DNA of 10,841 bases from an uncultured Oscillospiraceae bacterium (GCA_934565415.1 CAKTHQ010000055.1:1-10841), one strand, 5' to 3'. Counted from the stretch's first letter, positions 1 through 6,449 are shown. Made by a program: numbers and translations. Notes: generated from the sequence alone by a model not told the origin.

Positions 1-36
1 CCCCTCCATGCAGGAGGGGGAATGGGGATTTTTCCC
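1..36. repeat. Edge of a dispersed inverted repeat (copy 1)
   Basis: Bases 1-36 match the reverse complement of 4428-4462 with a single one-base difference. Bases 1-22 also match 4614-4635 in the same orientation. The core is a hairpin with CCCTCC and GGAGGG arms around a short ATGCA loop. The window cuts the element on its left side, so its full extent cannot be seen. No transposase gene is present. Confidence 0.8.
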
Positions 37-62
37 GCAGGCGGACACCATTCAACTAACCC

Positions 63-78
63 TACAAATCCTTATTTA
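63..78. repeat. 16-base word shared with 4781-4796
   Basis: The word TACAAATCCTTATTTA occurs here and again at 4781-4796. In both places it lies downstream of the CCCTCC hairpin in the same orientation. It therefore appears to be a second module of the same intergenic repeat family rather than a chance match. Confidence 0.6.
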
Positions 79-145
79 GAATTTCTTATTCTCGTTCACA
101 AAAATTTTTACTCATGCAATCGTCCTGTAATTTTGGTTCTTCCGC

Positions 146-174
146 TTGTATTCTATGGTTTTATCTGCTATAAT
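146..174 (+). promoter_or_regulatory. Sigma-A-type promoter of the glycan operon
   Basis: A -35 box TTGTAT (146-151) and a perfect -10 box TATAAT (169-174) are separated by 17 bp. Transcription would start near 181, leaving a leader of about 60 nt before the ATG at 244. This position excludes an upstream start at base 22 for the first gene. It probably drives the whole 244-4266 operon, because no comparable promoter is visible before the later genes. Confidence 0.8.
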
Positions 175-230
175 GGCAGAGATTATAAGGGGTTTTGCGC
201 CATTGGGGCGGAAGAAATAAAAAGATCAGC

Positions 231-236
231 AGGAGG
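231..236 (+). promoter_or_regulatory. Ribosome binding site deciding the deacetylase start
   Basis: AGGAGG lies 7 nt before the ATG at 244. The open frame continues upstream to an ATG at base 22, but that ATG sits in the repeat and upstream of the promoter. This Shine-Dalgarno sequence therefore fixes the true start. Confidence 0.85.
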
Positions 237-243
237 TTCTGCC

Positions 244-924
244 ATGAATCCCAAAATGGAAGTCAAGCGGGTATTGAATAAGGTCTGGCACCTGGGCCCC
301 TGCAGTGATATTTTTATGTTCCACCATGTAACCACCGCCCCGGAGCGGGAGCTGAGCCTGATGCTGGAAACCGGGGCTTTTCTGCGCTTTTTGGACCGGC
401 CTTACGGCTACGCCTCTCTGGAAGAGGTGATGCAGGACAAGTCCTATTCCCGAAAAGCGGCCATCACCTTTGACGATGGGCTTTTGGATGCCTATACCAT
501 CGGGTATCCTGCCCTGAAGGAGCGGAATATTCCCTTTACCCTGTTCGTGCTCTCCCATAAGGTGGGGCAGCCGGGGTATCTCAGCAGGGAAATGCTTTTG
601 GAACTGGCGGCGGACCCCCTGTGCACCGTCGGCGTCCATGGCACCGAGCACCGGGTTTTGACCCAGGTGGGGGAACAGGAGCGCCGGGAGGAAATTTTCC
701 GGGCCAAGGACGAGCTGGAGCAGATGCTGGGAAAGGAATTGCCCCTGTTTGCCTATTCCAACGGCCGCTATGACGAAGGCATTCTGAAAATGGTCCGGCA
801 GGCGGGCTACAAGGCCGCCTGTGCCGTGGCGGGCAGGCCCCTGAACAGGCACTTTGACCGGGGCCCCTATGCCTATCCCAGGCTGTCCGTAGAGGAAGCC
901 ACCCGGGAGATGTTCCGGCTGTAA
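244..924 (+). CDS. Polysaccharide deacetylase family protein (CE4/NodB-like)
   Basis: This 226-residue protein shows the carbohydrate esterase 4 layout. An MFHHV strand lies near residues 25-29, the TFDDG motif at 75-79 carries the catalytic base and metal-binding Asp pair, HGTEH at 132-136 is motif 2, and FAYSNGRYD at 169-177 is motif 3. Known family members remove N- or O-acetyl groups from chitooligosaccharides, peptidoglycan or other glycans using a divalent metal. Motif 2 has Gly where Ser/Thr is usual after the first His. No signal peptide or membrane anchor is visible, so it probably acts in the cytosol on a precursor, although most peptidoglycan deacetylases are exported. It is first in an operon with a glycosyltransferase and a nucleotide-sugar dehydratase, which supports a role in surface-glycan synthesis. 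The substrate cannot be told from the sequence. Confidence 0.85.
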   Translation: MNPKMEVKRVLNKVWHLGPCSDIFMFHHVTTAPERELSLMLETGAFLRFLDRPYGYASLEEVMQDKSYSRKAAITFDDGLLDAYTIGYPALKERNIPFTLFVLSHKVGQPGYLSREMLLELAADPLCTVGVHGTEHRVLTQVGEQERREEIFRAKDELEQMLGKELPLFAYSNGRYDEGILKMVRQAGYKAACAVAGRPLNRHFDRGPYAYPRLSVEEATREMFRL

Positions 925-979
925 CAAAAGAAATGATTGACATTTCCCTGGATGGGAACACTGAAAGGAAGAGAAGAGT

Positions 980-1801
980 TTGGATTCTGTACTGGCGCTG
1001 TTTACCTGCTTTAATCGAAAAGAAAAAACCCGTCAGGCGGTGAAAGGGCTGGTGGAGGGAAATCCGGAGGTCCGGTTTTCCTTTGTGGTCGTAGACGACG
1101 CCAGCACTGACGGCACCACCCGGATGCTGGAGGAAGAGGACCTGGGTGCCCCGGTGCGGGTGGTTCATGGCACCGGCGGGCTGTACTATTCCGGCGGTAT
1201 GGCCTTGGGCATGGAGGACATCCTCTCCAAAGGGGAGGAAGCCCAGTACCTTCTCATGATGAACGATGATGTGGAATTCTACCCGGGCTGCATCCGCAGG
1301 CTCATCGCCCAAAGCCGGGCCCAGGGGAACGCCGTCATTGTCGGGGCCACCTGCGACCACGGGGGCCAGCTGAGCTACAGCGCCATTTTGTACGAAAAAG
1401 GCATCCACTATCGGCAGCTCCCTCCGGGGGAGACCGGGGTGGATGCGGACACCATGAACGCCAACTGCGTTCTCATCCCCTTCTACTGGTTCCGCCGGGC
1501 GGGGGTCATGGACCGGCACTATGTCCACAGCCTGGGGGACTTTGACTATGGCCTGACTCTGCGGGATGCGGGAGCCAAGCTCCATGTGTCCCGGGACTAT
1601 GTGGGGGTGTGCTGCGACAATCCTGTGGCGGGTACCTGGCATGACCGGAGCCTTTCCAGGGTACAGCGCTTCAAGAAAAAGGAGACTGTAAAGGGCGACC
1701 CCATCGGCCCCTGGTTCTACTATCTGCGCAAGCACTTCGGCCTTTTGACGGCCATGAAAAGCAGCATGACCCCCTACATCCGGATCCTGCTGGGATTATG
1801 A
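980..1801 (+). CDS. Glycosyltransferase family 2 (GT-A fold)
   Basis: This 273-residue protein starts at a TTG preceded by AAAGGAAG (964-971) at 8-nt spacing; the N-terminus MDSVLALFTCFNRKEKT is the expected first strand of a GT2 enzyme. VVVDDASTDGT at residues 36-46 is the nucleotide-binding motif. MNDDVEF at 94-100 is the DxD-like metal site, and GDFDYGL at 186-192 is the acidic motif near the acceptor that resembles rhamnosyltransferase-type GT2 enzymes. A basic amphipathic C-terminus could touch the membrane, but no TM helix is evident. It lies 55 nt after the deacetylase with no credible promoter between, and 21 nt before the dehydratase. It likely adds a sugar to a lipid-linked or cell-surface glycan. 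Donor and acceptor are unknown. Confidence 0.9.
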   Translation: MDSVLALFTCFNRKEKTRQAVKGLVEGNPEVRFSFVVVDDASTDGTTRMLEEEDLGAPVRVVHGTGGLYYSGGMALGMEDILSKGEEAQYLLMMNDDVEFYPGCIRRLIAQSRAQGNAVIVGATCDHGGQLSYSAILYEKGIHYRQLPPGETGVDADTMNANCVLIPFYWFRRAGVMDRHYVHSLGDFDYGLTLRDAGAKLHVSRDYVGVCCDNPVAGTWHDRSLSRVQRFKKKETVKGDPIGPWFYYLRKHFGLLTAMKSSMTPYIRILLGL

Positions 1802-1822
1802 TCCGTAAGGAGATAAGATAAG

Positions 1823-3784
1823 ATGCGAAGAAATAACACATCCAGCTCCATATCCATCCATGCACTGATGCTGATGGGCTACGACCTGGTGATGCTGGCG
1901 ATTGTTTCCGTATTGCTGCTGTTTTTTTACCCCAGCAGCTATTACCCGATCTCCAGGCCGGAGGCTTTCCTGCACTACCTTCTGGCGGCAGCCTGTATGC
2001 TGGGCTGCCGGGCCATCGGGGATTCCTACAATAACGTTTGGCGCTACGGCGGCAACAACCTGTATATCAACCTGATCTGCTATGATGTGCTGGCCGGGAC
2101 CATTTATTATATCATTCAGAAGATTCTCCCTTTGCGGGATGTGGAATTCCTGCGGGCAGTGACGCTGTTTGCGCTGAACCTGCTGGGAGACATCCTTATG
2201 CGGCAGATCTACCAGTATCTGTACGATGCCAACAGCCGGGGGTCCAAGATTGCGGATTTTTTGCGGACCATGACCCAGAAGATGACCGGTATCCGGGTAG
2301 AGCCCATGGATGCTGCCGAGCGGGGCCGCCGGATTAACATTGCCATCATCGGCGCCGGACGGGTGGGCGCGGGCCTGGCTTCCGACCTGGCAAGCAACCC
2401 GGGGGCAGCGTATACCGCCAAGTTCTTTGTGGACATCGACCGGAATAAAATCGGCCGCAGCATCAATGGTATTCCGGTTCTTTCCGAGAGGGAAGCGGAT
2501 GCCGCCGCATTCCGGAACTGCAACATTCAGGAGATTGTCTTTGCCATCCCCGGGGCTCCGGCGGAACGGAAGAAGGAGCTGTACGACTTCTACCGGAAAA
2601 CCGGCTGCAAACTGAAAACCTACGATTATCCCACCACCCAGGCGGTGGGCGGCAAGCGGAGCCTTCGTGACTTCGATGCGGAGGAGCTGCTGTTTCGGCA
2701 GGCTACGGAGATTTTAAGCGAGGATACCAAGGCCTACTACCGGGGCAAAACGGTGCTCATCTCCGGCGGCGGCGGGTCCATCGGTTCCGAGCTGTGCCGC
2801 CAGATTGCCAAGATCGGCCCCAAGCGCCTGGTGGTGCTGGATGTATACGAAAACGGCGCCTATGATATTCAGCAGGAGCTGAAAATCAAATATGGCAACA
2901 AGCTGAACCTTTGCGTGGAAATTGTTACCATTACGGATAAGGGCCAGCTGGAGCGGGTATTTGGAACCCACCGGCCGGAGGTGGTCATCCATGCTGCGGC
3001 CCACAAGCACGTTCCTCTGATGGAGTGCAACTGCTGTGAGGCGGTAAAGAACAATGTGTTCGGCACCCGGAATCTGCTGGATGTGGCGGAAAGCTTCGGC
3101 TGCCAGAAGTTTATTATGGTTTCTACGGACAAGGCGGTAAACCCCACCAACGTAATGGGCGCCACCAAGCGGATGTGCGAAATGGAGGTTTTGAGCCACC
3201 AGGGGAGCATGAACTGTTCTGCTACCCGGTTTGGAAACGTTTTGGGCAGCAATGGCAGTGTAATTCCTCTTTTTAAGCGGCAGATTACCTACGGCGGCCC
3301 GGTAACCCTGACGGATCGGCGGATTATCCGTTATTTTATGACCATTCCCGAGGCGGCCCAGCTGGTGCTGACCTCCGGGGCCTTTGCCAAGCATGGGGAG
3401 CTGTTCGTTTTGGACATGGGCAAGCCTGTCCACATTCTGGAGCTGGCGGAAAACATGATCCGCCTCAGCGGTTTTGAGCCCTACAAGGACATCGACATTG
3501 TGGAAACCGGCCTTCGGCCTGGTGAAAAGCTCTACGAGGAGCTGCTGGTAAAAACCGAGGATCTGGATAAGACCGACAACGACCAGATCTTTGTGGAGCG
3601 GGACAAGCACCTGGACCCGGCGGATATCCAGAACAGGCTGGCCATTCTTTCCCAGGCTGTGGCTACCGAAGATGATGAAATTTGCCGCCAGGCATTAAAG
3701 CAGACGGTAGAGACCTTCCGGGACCCGGAGGAGGTCAATTGTAAGGCAGAGAATGCCCAGGAAATGCAGGAGGTTCGGGCATGA
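1823..3784 (+). CDS. Membrane-anchored nucleotide-sugar 4,6-dehydratase (CapD/PglF family)
   Basis: This 653-residue protein has the full-length family architecture. About four TM helices lie in residues 15-130. A first Rossmann domain has IGAGRVGAG at 176-184, and the catalytic SDR domain has GGGGSIG at 315-321 (NAD binding). STDKAVNPTNVMGATKR spans 434-450 and ETGLRPGEKLYEELL 561-575. In the usual SDR YxxxK motif the Tyr is replaced by Met (M445) with K449 kept, which is typical of PglF-type 4,6-dehydratases and not a defect. The expected reaction is UDP-GlcNAc to a UDP-4-keto-6-deoxy sugar at the inner membrane face. AAGGAG at 1807-1812 supports the start. No partner aminotransferase lies in the window. 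The last codons overlap the acetyltransferase start by 4 nt, suggesting coupled translation. Confidence 0.93.
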   Translation: MRRNNTSSSISIHALMLMGYDLVMLAIVSVLLLFFYPSSYYPISRPEAFLHYLLAAACMLGCRAIGDSYNNVWRYGGNNLYINLICYDVLAGTIYYIIQKILPLRDVEFLRAVTLFALNLLGDILMRQIYQYLYDANSRGSKIADFLRTMTQKMTGIRVEPMDAAERGRRINIAIIGAGRVGAGLASDLASNPGAAYTAKFFVDIDRNKIGRSINGIPVLSEREADAAAFRNCNIQEIVFAIPGAPAERKKELYDFYRKTGCKLKTYDYPTTQAVGGKRSLRDFDAEELLFRQATEILSEDTKAYYRGKTVLISGGGGSIGSELCRQIAKIGPKRLVVLDVYENGAYDIQQELKIKYGNKLNLCVEIVTITDKGQLERVFGTHRPEVVIHAAAHKHVPLMECNCCEAVKNNVFGTRNLLDVAESFGCQKFIMVSTDKAVNPTNVMGATKRMCEMEVLSHQGSMNCSATRFGNVLGSNGSVIPLFKRQITYGGPVTLTDRRIIRYFMTIPEAAQLVLTSGAFAKHGELFVLDMGKPVHILELAENMIRLSGFEPYKDIDIVETGLRPGEKLYEELLVKTEDLDKTDNDQIFVERDKHLDPADIQNRLAILSQAVATEDDEICRQALKQTVETFRDPEEVNCKAENAQEMQEVRA

Positions 3785-4266
3785 TGAAAGTCAGAGCGTA
3801 TACACAGGCGGATGTGGACGGAATGGTCCGCATCTGGAATCAGGTGGTGGAGGATGGTGTGGCCTTTCCCCAGGAGGAGCTGCTGACCCCGGAGACGGGA
3901 AAGGCCTTCTTTGCCGCCCAGGACTACTCCGGCGTGGCTGTGGACGGGGAGGGCGAGGTGGCAGGCCTATACATTCTGCACCCCAATAACATCGGCCGCT
4001 GCGGCCATATCTGCAACGCCAGCTATGCGGTGGACCGGGAAAGACGGGGAGCCCATATCGGCGAACAGCTGGTATCCGACTGCCTGACGGAAGCCAGGCG
4101 CCACGGCTACCGGGTGCTGCAGTTTAATGCGGTGGTAGCCTCCAACACCCATGCCCGGCACCTGTACGAGCGATTGGGCTTTGTCCGGCTTGGCACCATC
4201 CCCGGCGGCTTCCGCCTGAAAGACGGCCGCTACGAGGATATTTGCCCATATTACCATACGCTGTAA
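3781..4266 (+). CDS. GNAT family N-acetyltransferase
   Basis: This 161-residue protein is the length of a single GNAT domain. The acetyl-CoA pyrophosphate-binding loop is at residues 86-96 (ERRGAHIGEQL). NTHARHLYERLGF at 122-134 is the typical C-terminal motif B, followed by the GTIPGGF strand. The family moves an acetyl group from acetyl-CoA to an amine. The start ATG overlaps the dehydratase stop (ATGA), and AGGAGG at 3768-3773 lies 7 nt upstream; the second ATG at 3784 is less well spaced. Coupling to a 4,6-dehydratase makes an amino-sugar nucleotide a possible substrate, as for PseH. That is inference only; the sequence also resembles generic small-molecule or antibiotic-type GNATs. It is the last gene before the terminator. 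Confidence 0.88.
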   Translation: MMKVRAYTQADVDGMVRIWNQVVEDGVAFPQEELLTPETGKAFFAAQDYSGVAVDGEGEVAGLYILHPNNIGRCGHICNASYAVDRERRGAHIGEQLVSDCLTEARRHGYRVLQFNAVVASNTHARHLYERLGFVRLGTIPGGFRLKDGRYEDICPYYHTL

Positions 4267-4270
4267 CACA

Positions 4271-4310
4271 AACCGCCTCCGGGAAAAACCGGGGGCGGTT
4301 ATATTTATTA
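4271..4310 (+). terminator. Rho-independent terminator of the glycan operon
   Basis: AACCGCCTCCGG (4271-4282) pairs with CCGGGGGCGGTT (4289-4300) as a 12-bp stem with one G-U pair and a GAAAAA-type loop. It is followed by the AT-rich ATATTTATTA. It begins 4 nt after the acetyltransferase stop. The downstream T tract is interrupted, so efficiency is uncertain. Confidence 0.8.
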
Positions 4311-4364
4311 GGTCGATGATTTTGAAATGCTTCGATAAATGGGGAGTTGTAGAGACGATTTGTC

Positions 4365-4397
4365 ATTGCGCGCCAGTGCGCACACTGGCGCGGCAAT
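4365..4397. repeat. REP-like extragenic palindrome
   Basis: ATTGCGCGCCAGTG (4365-4378) and CACTGGCGCGGCAAT (4383-4397) form a 14-bp stem with one bulged base and a CGCA loop. The flanks read GTC upstream and CCC downstream, giving the GTCATTGC...GGCAATCCC form. From memory, such palindromes are common in Oscillospiraceae intergenic regions. Only one copy is present in this window. Confidence 0.65.
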
Positions 4398-4440
4398 CCC
4401 CCGGATGGATGGTACAGGCCAACCGGTGGGAAAAATCCCA

Positions 4441-4635
4441 TTCCCCCTCCTGCATGGAGGGGGTGGCCCGCAGGCCAGGGGTGGAGGGGACACCTAACGA
4501 AAACAGATAGGTTCGTTGAAAAAATCGGCCTAAATTCAGGAAATACCACCCATCCAGCTGCAGAAAAATATCGTACCTGGTCCCCTCCACCCCCCGCCCA
4601 CTGCGGTGGGCACCCCCTCCATGCAGGAGGGGGAA
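4441..4635. repeat. MITE-like imperfect inverted-repeat element, about 195 bp
   Basis: The left arm (4441-4490) is the imperfect reverse complement of the right arm (4581-4635). The outer 25 bases of each arm match exactly (4441-4465 against 4611-4635). The inner ends, GGTGGAGGGGA against TCCCCTCCACC, also match, and a variable GC hairpin segment lies between. The roughly 90-bp centre is AT-richer and has no gene. The outer arm sequence also occurs at bases 1-22. It resembles a non-autonomous miniature element or a compound REP; no transposase or clear target duplication is seen. Confidence 0.65.
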
Positions 4636-4689
4636 AGGATACTCAGAGGCGGTGGGCCTGTAGGCTTAACCGGGGGGTGCCACACCAGC

Positions 4690-4767
4690 GTGCGCGCTAC
4701 TCCGCGCTAAGTGCCGCCTGCGGCGGTTGCGCTATGTACGCGCCTGCGGGCGCAGTGGTTCGCTGCG
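4690..4767. repeat. Run of short GC-rich palindromes
   Basis: Four hairpins lie almost end to end: GCGCG/CGCGC (4692-4707), GCCGC/GCGGC (4713-4724), GCGCC/GGCGC (4740-4753) and CGCAG/CTGCG (4751-4767). The last two overlap and would compete. The sequence differs in composition from the AT-richer flanks. It lies downstream of the LysR stop on the minus strand, so it could protect the 3' end of that mRNA or end it. Confidence 0.5.
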
Positions 4768-4780
4768 ACATCCTTAATCA

Positions 4781-4796
4781 TACAAATCCTTATTTA
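4781..4796. repeat. 16-base word shared with 63-78
   Basis: Second copy of TACAAATCCTTATTTA, in the same orientation as the copy at 63-78. It lies about 145 nt after the CCCTCC hairpin here, compared with about 40 nt at the window start. The intervening DNA differs in length because of the palindrome run. Confidence 0.6.
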
Positions 4797-4824
4797 CGCC
4801 CGCAACAAGGGGGAGCGGAGTTCC

Positions 4825-5745
4825 TTATTGATCCTGGTTCCCCAGGTACTTTTCCATCTCCCGGATGAACACTGCCGTAATATCGTCGGGCTGGGTGTTT
4901 TTCTGGGTGATGTAGCCAATTTCCATCCGGGCGTTCTGGTTGTCCCGGTCCTCCCGGTAGGGGACGGCCAGATAGTCGGTGCCGTTGAGCTCCTCGCAGA
5001 TGATGCCGCAGCACAGGGTAAAGCCGTTGAGGCCTACCATCAGGTTCAGCATGGTGGCCCGGTCCGTGGCCCGGATCATCTGGGGATACTCCCGCTCGGA
5101 AAGAATTTCTTCGGCAAAATAGGAGGAACTCTGGTCCCCCTGCTCAAAACACAGGCAGGGGTAGGCGCAAAGCTCTTCCATGGAAATGGATTCCTTTTTC
5201 GCCAGGGGGTGCCCCCGCCATAGGTACACATAGGCGCTGCACTGGATCAGGGGGTGGAATTCCAGCCGGTTTTCCGCCAGCATTTTGTTTAATACCATCC
5301 GGTTGTGTTTGGACCGGAACAGGACGCCAATGGCGCTGCGGCCCTGGGCCACATCGTGGATCACATCAACGGTCCGGGTCTCCCGGATGGCATACTCAAA
5401 CCGGCTGGCGTCAAACTGCCGGGCGGTATCCACAAATGCTTTGGTTACAAAGGAATAGTGCTGGGTGGATACACCGAAGAGCCGCTTTTTGGGCCGCAGG
5501 TATTCCTGCTCCATGATTTCATACTGCTGGTAAACCTGCCGGGCATAGTGGAGAAACCGTCGGCCGTCTCCCGTCAGGGTCACGCCCCGGTTGGTCCGGT
5601 TGAAGATGGTAATGCCCAGCTCCGTTTCCAGCTCCTGGATGGCCCCGGTCAGGGCAGGCTGAGACACATAGAGCTTTTCCGCCGCCCGGTTCATGGAGCC
5701 GGTTTCGGAAATGGTCAGGCAATAGCGAATTTGCTGCAGGGTCAT
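4825..5745 (-). CDS. LysR-type transcriptional regulator
   Basis: This 306-residue protein is of normal family length. The N-terminal winged helix-turn-helix spans residues 1-60, with the recognition region AAEKLYVSQPALTGAIQELE at 21-40 and the wing motif RTNRGVTLTGDG at 50-61. A linker helix covers about 62-90. The substrate-binding-like effector domain runs from about 91 to 300. LysR proteins bind DNA as tetramers and respond to a small ligand; the ligand here is unknown. The start ATG (5743-5745) overlaps the stop of the truncated symporter, and AAGGAGG at 5756-5762 supports it. The open frame continues upstream to 6399, but that part is an out-of-frame shadow of the symporter. Unlike many LysR genes it is co-oriented with, not divergent from, its neighbours. 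It may be read through from metY, so sulfur-metabolism control is possible but unproven. Confidence 0.92.
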   Translation of the reverse strand: MTLQQIRYCLTISETGSMNRAAEKLYVSQPALTGAIQELETELGITIFNRTNRGVTLTGDGRRFLHYARQVYQQYEIMEQEYLRPKKRLFGVSTQHYSFVTKAFVDTARQFDASRFEYAIRETRTVDVIHDVAQGRSAIGVLFRSKHNRMVLNKMLAENRLEFHPLIQCSAYVYLWRGHPLAKKESISMEELCAYPCLCFEQGDQSSSYFAEEILSEREYPQMIRATDRATMLNLMVGLNGFTLCCGIICEELNGTDYLAVPYREDRDNQNARMEIGYITQKNTQPDDITAVFIREMEKYLGNQDQ

Positions 5746-6380
5746 TTTTTCAGGGCCTCCTTCATACCCACGGCACAGGCCTTGGAGATGGGCAGGGTAG
5801 CGGAGGAGGAACAGGTGCCAAAGGCGTTCAGGGCGGCGGGCATGACGGCAATGCACACATCCACAAAGGGCTGAGCCTTTTCCTTCAGCGGCAGGCAGGC
5901 TACACCCGCGACAATGGCAAATACCAGCACCTGCAGCATATTCCCTTCGGCAAAGCTGGCAATGGGATTGGCGGGAATCAGGTCCCGGACCGTATCCAAC
6001 AGGGAAGTAAACTCCGTAGCTGTGACAGTGGAGTCCATCATGGTAATGACCACACCCTTGCCAAGGCCCAGTGCCTGGGGCAGGAACAATCCCAAAAGGC
6101 TGGCAAACAGGGTGGTAACGGTAAAGTACAGAATGCTCTGCAGGCCGATCTTGCCGGTGGCGGAGATGCTGCCAATGCTGTGAATGCCAACAATCAGGCT
6201 GCAAAATACCAGAGGGTAGATCATCATCCGCAGGGCGTTCATATAGACACCGCTGACCAAGTTCAGGGTGGGCAGCAGACCGTCCAGGCGGCCGGGCATC
6301 AGGAAGCCCAGGGCGATGCCCAGTACCAGGCCAATAAAGATACGGGCAGTTGCCCCGGGAAAGTTGGTCTTTGTTTTCAT
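5742..6380 (-). pseudogene. Internally deleted and truncated dicarboxylate/amino acid:cation symporter (SDF/DAACS family)
   Basis: The 212-residue product begins like a normal sodium/proton:dicarboxylate or glutamate symporter, which is usually about 400 or more residues. TM helices are visible around residues 13-30, 42-68, 80-104 and 148-164. At about residue 180 (near base 5840) the sequence jumps from the region before TM5 directly to PAALNAFGTCSSSATLP (181-197), the serine-rich re-entrant loop HP1. About 60-80 residues covering TM5-TM6 are missing. The protein then stops at 212, so TM7 with its NMDGT ion site, HP2 and TM8 are absent. There is no internal stop or frameshift. AGGAG (6389-6393) lies 8 nt before the ATG, so it may still be translated. 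Transport by the standard mechanism looks impossible. It is probably a decayed gene kept in frame, though a small protein with another role cannot be excluded. Confidence 0.8.
5756..5762 (-). promoter_or_regulatory. LysR ribosome binding site inside the symporter tail
   Basis: On the minus strand AAGGAGG lies 10 nt before the LysR ATG. It is formed by the symporter codons for Lys-Glu in the C-terminal tail MKEALKK. It decides the LysR start and shows that the two frames are tightly joined. Confidence 0.85.
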
Positions 6381-6409
6381 ACTCTTTTCTCCTATTCAAT
6401 GCACAAATT

Positions 6410-6438
6410 CCCTGGGCAGTTTCCTGCCCAGGGTTTTT
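6410..6438. terminator. Strong hairpin between metY and the symporter remnant
   Basis: CCCTGGGCAG (6410-6419) and CTGCCCAGGG (6424-6433) form a perfect 10-bp stem with a 4-nt loop. It sits 16 nt after the metY stop, as expected for a metY terminator. However, the run of five Ts (6434-6438) follows the stem on the plus strand. On the minus strand, where metY is read, the stem is followed only by AATTTG. It may be an attenuating or mRNA-stabilising hairpin that lets some transcripts continue into the symporter-LysR pair. Confidence 0.6.
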
Positions 6439-6449
6439 ATGCCGTTTTA

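Larger units (their letters stand above)
4267..4824. other. 558-nt gene-free intergenic mosaic of repeats
   Basis: No credible gene lies here. The short open frames have no ribosome binding site or recognisable protein and cross the palindromes. In order, the stretch holds the operon terminator, a REP-like hairpin (4365-4397), an imperfect inverted-repeat element (4441-4635), a run of short GC palindromes (about 4690-4767) and the shared 16-base word (4781-4796). The glycan operon and the LysR gene converge on it. No separate, good terminator for LysR was found, though the palindromes could act as one. Confidence 0.75.

Noticed and set aside
22..243. N-terminal extension of the deacetylase from an ATG at base 22
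   Set aside because: The ATG is inside a dispersed repeat, has no suitable start context, and lies upstream of a good promoter at 146-174. AGGAGG before 244 marks the real start, and the extra residues match nothing in the family.
937..942. TTGACA between the deacetylase and glycosyltransferase genes
   Set aside because: No -10 box follows at 16-18 bp, so it is unlikely to be a promoter. A small TTCCC/GGGAA inverted repeat there is too short to call.
581..1735. Minus-strand 384-codon open frame
   Set aside because: It lies antisense to the deacetylase and glycosyltransferase, both of which have clear motifs. Its Pro/Gly/Arg/His-rich product is typical of a GC-rich shadow frame.
2714..3610. 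Minus-strand 298-codon open frame
   Set aside because: Entirely antisense to the conserved catalytic domain of the 4,6-dehydratase; no recognisable protein.
4441..4796. Possible CRISPR array from repeated words
   Set aside because: The repeated units are inverted or irregularly spaced, with no regular direct repeats and spacers and no cas genes.
5746..6399. Upstream extension of LysR to a start at 6399
   Set aside because: This part is read out of frame through the symporter sequence and is not protein-like. The LysR domain begins exactly at 5745 with a strong ribosome binding site.
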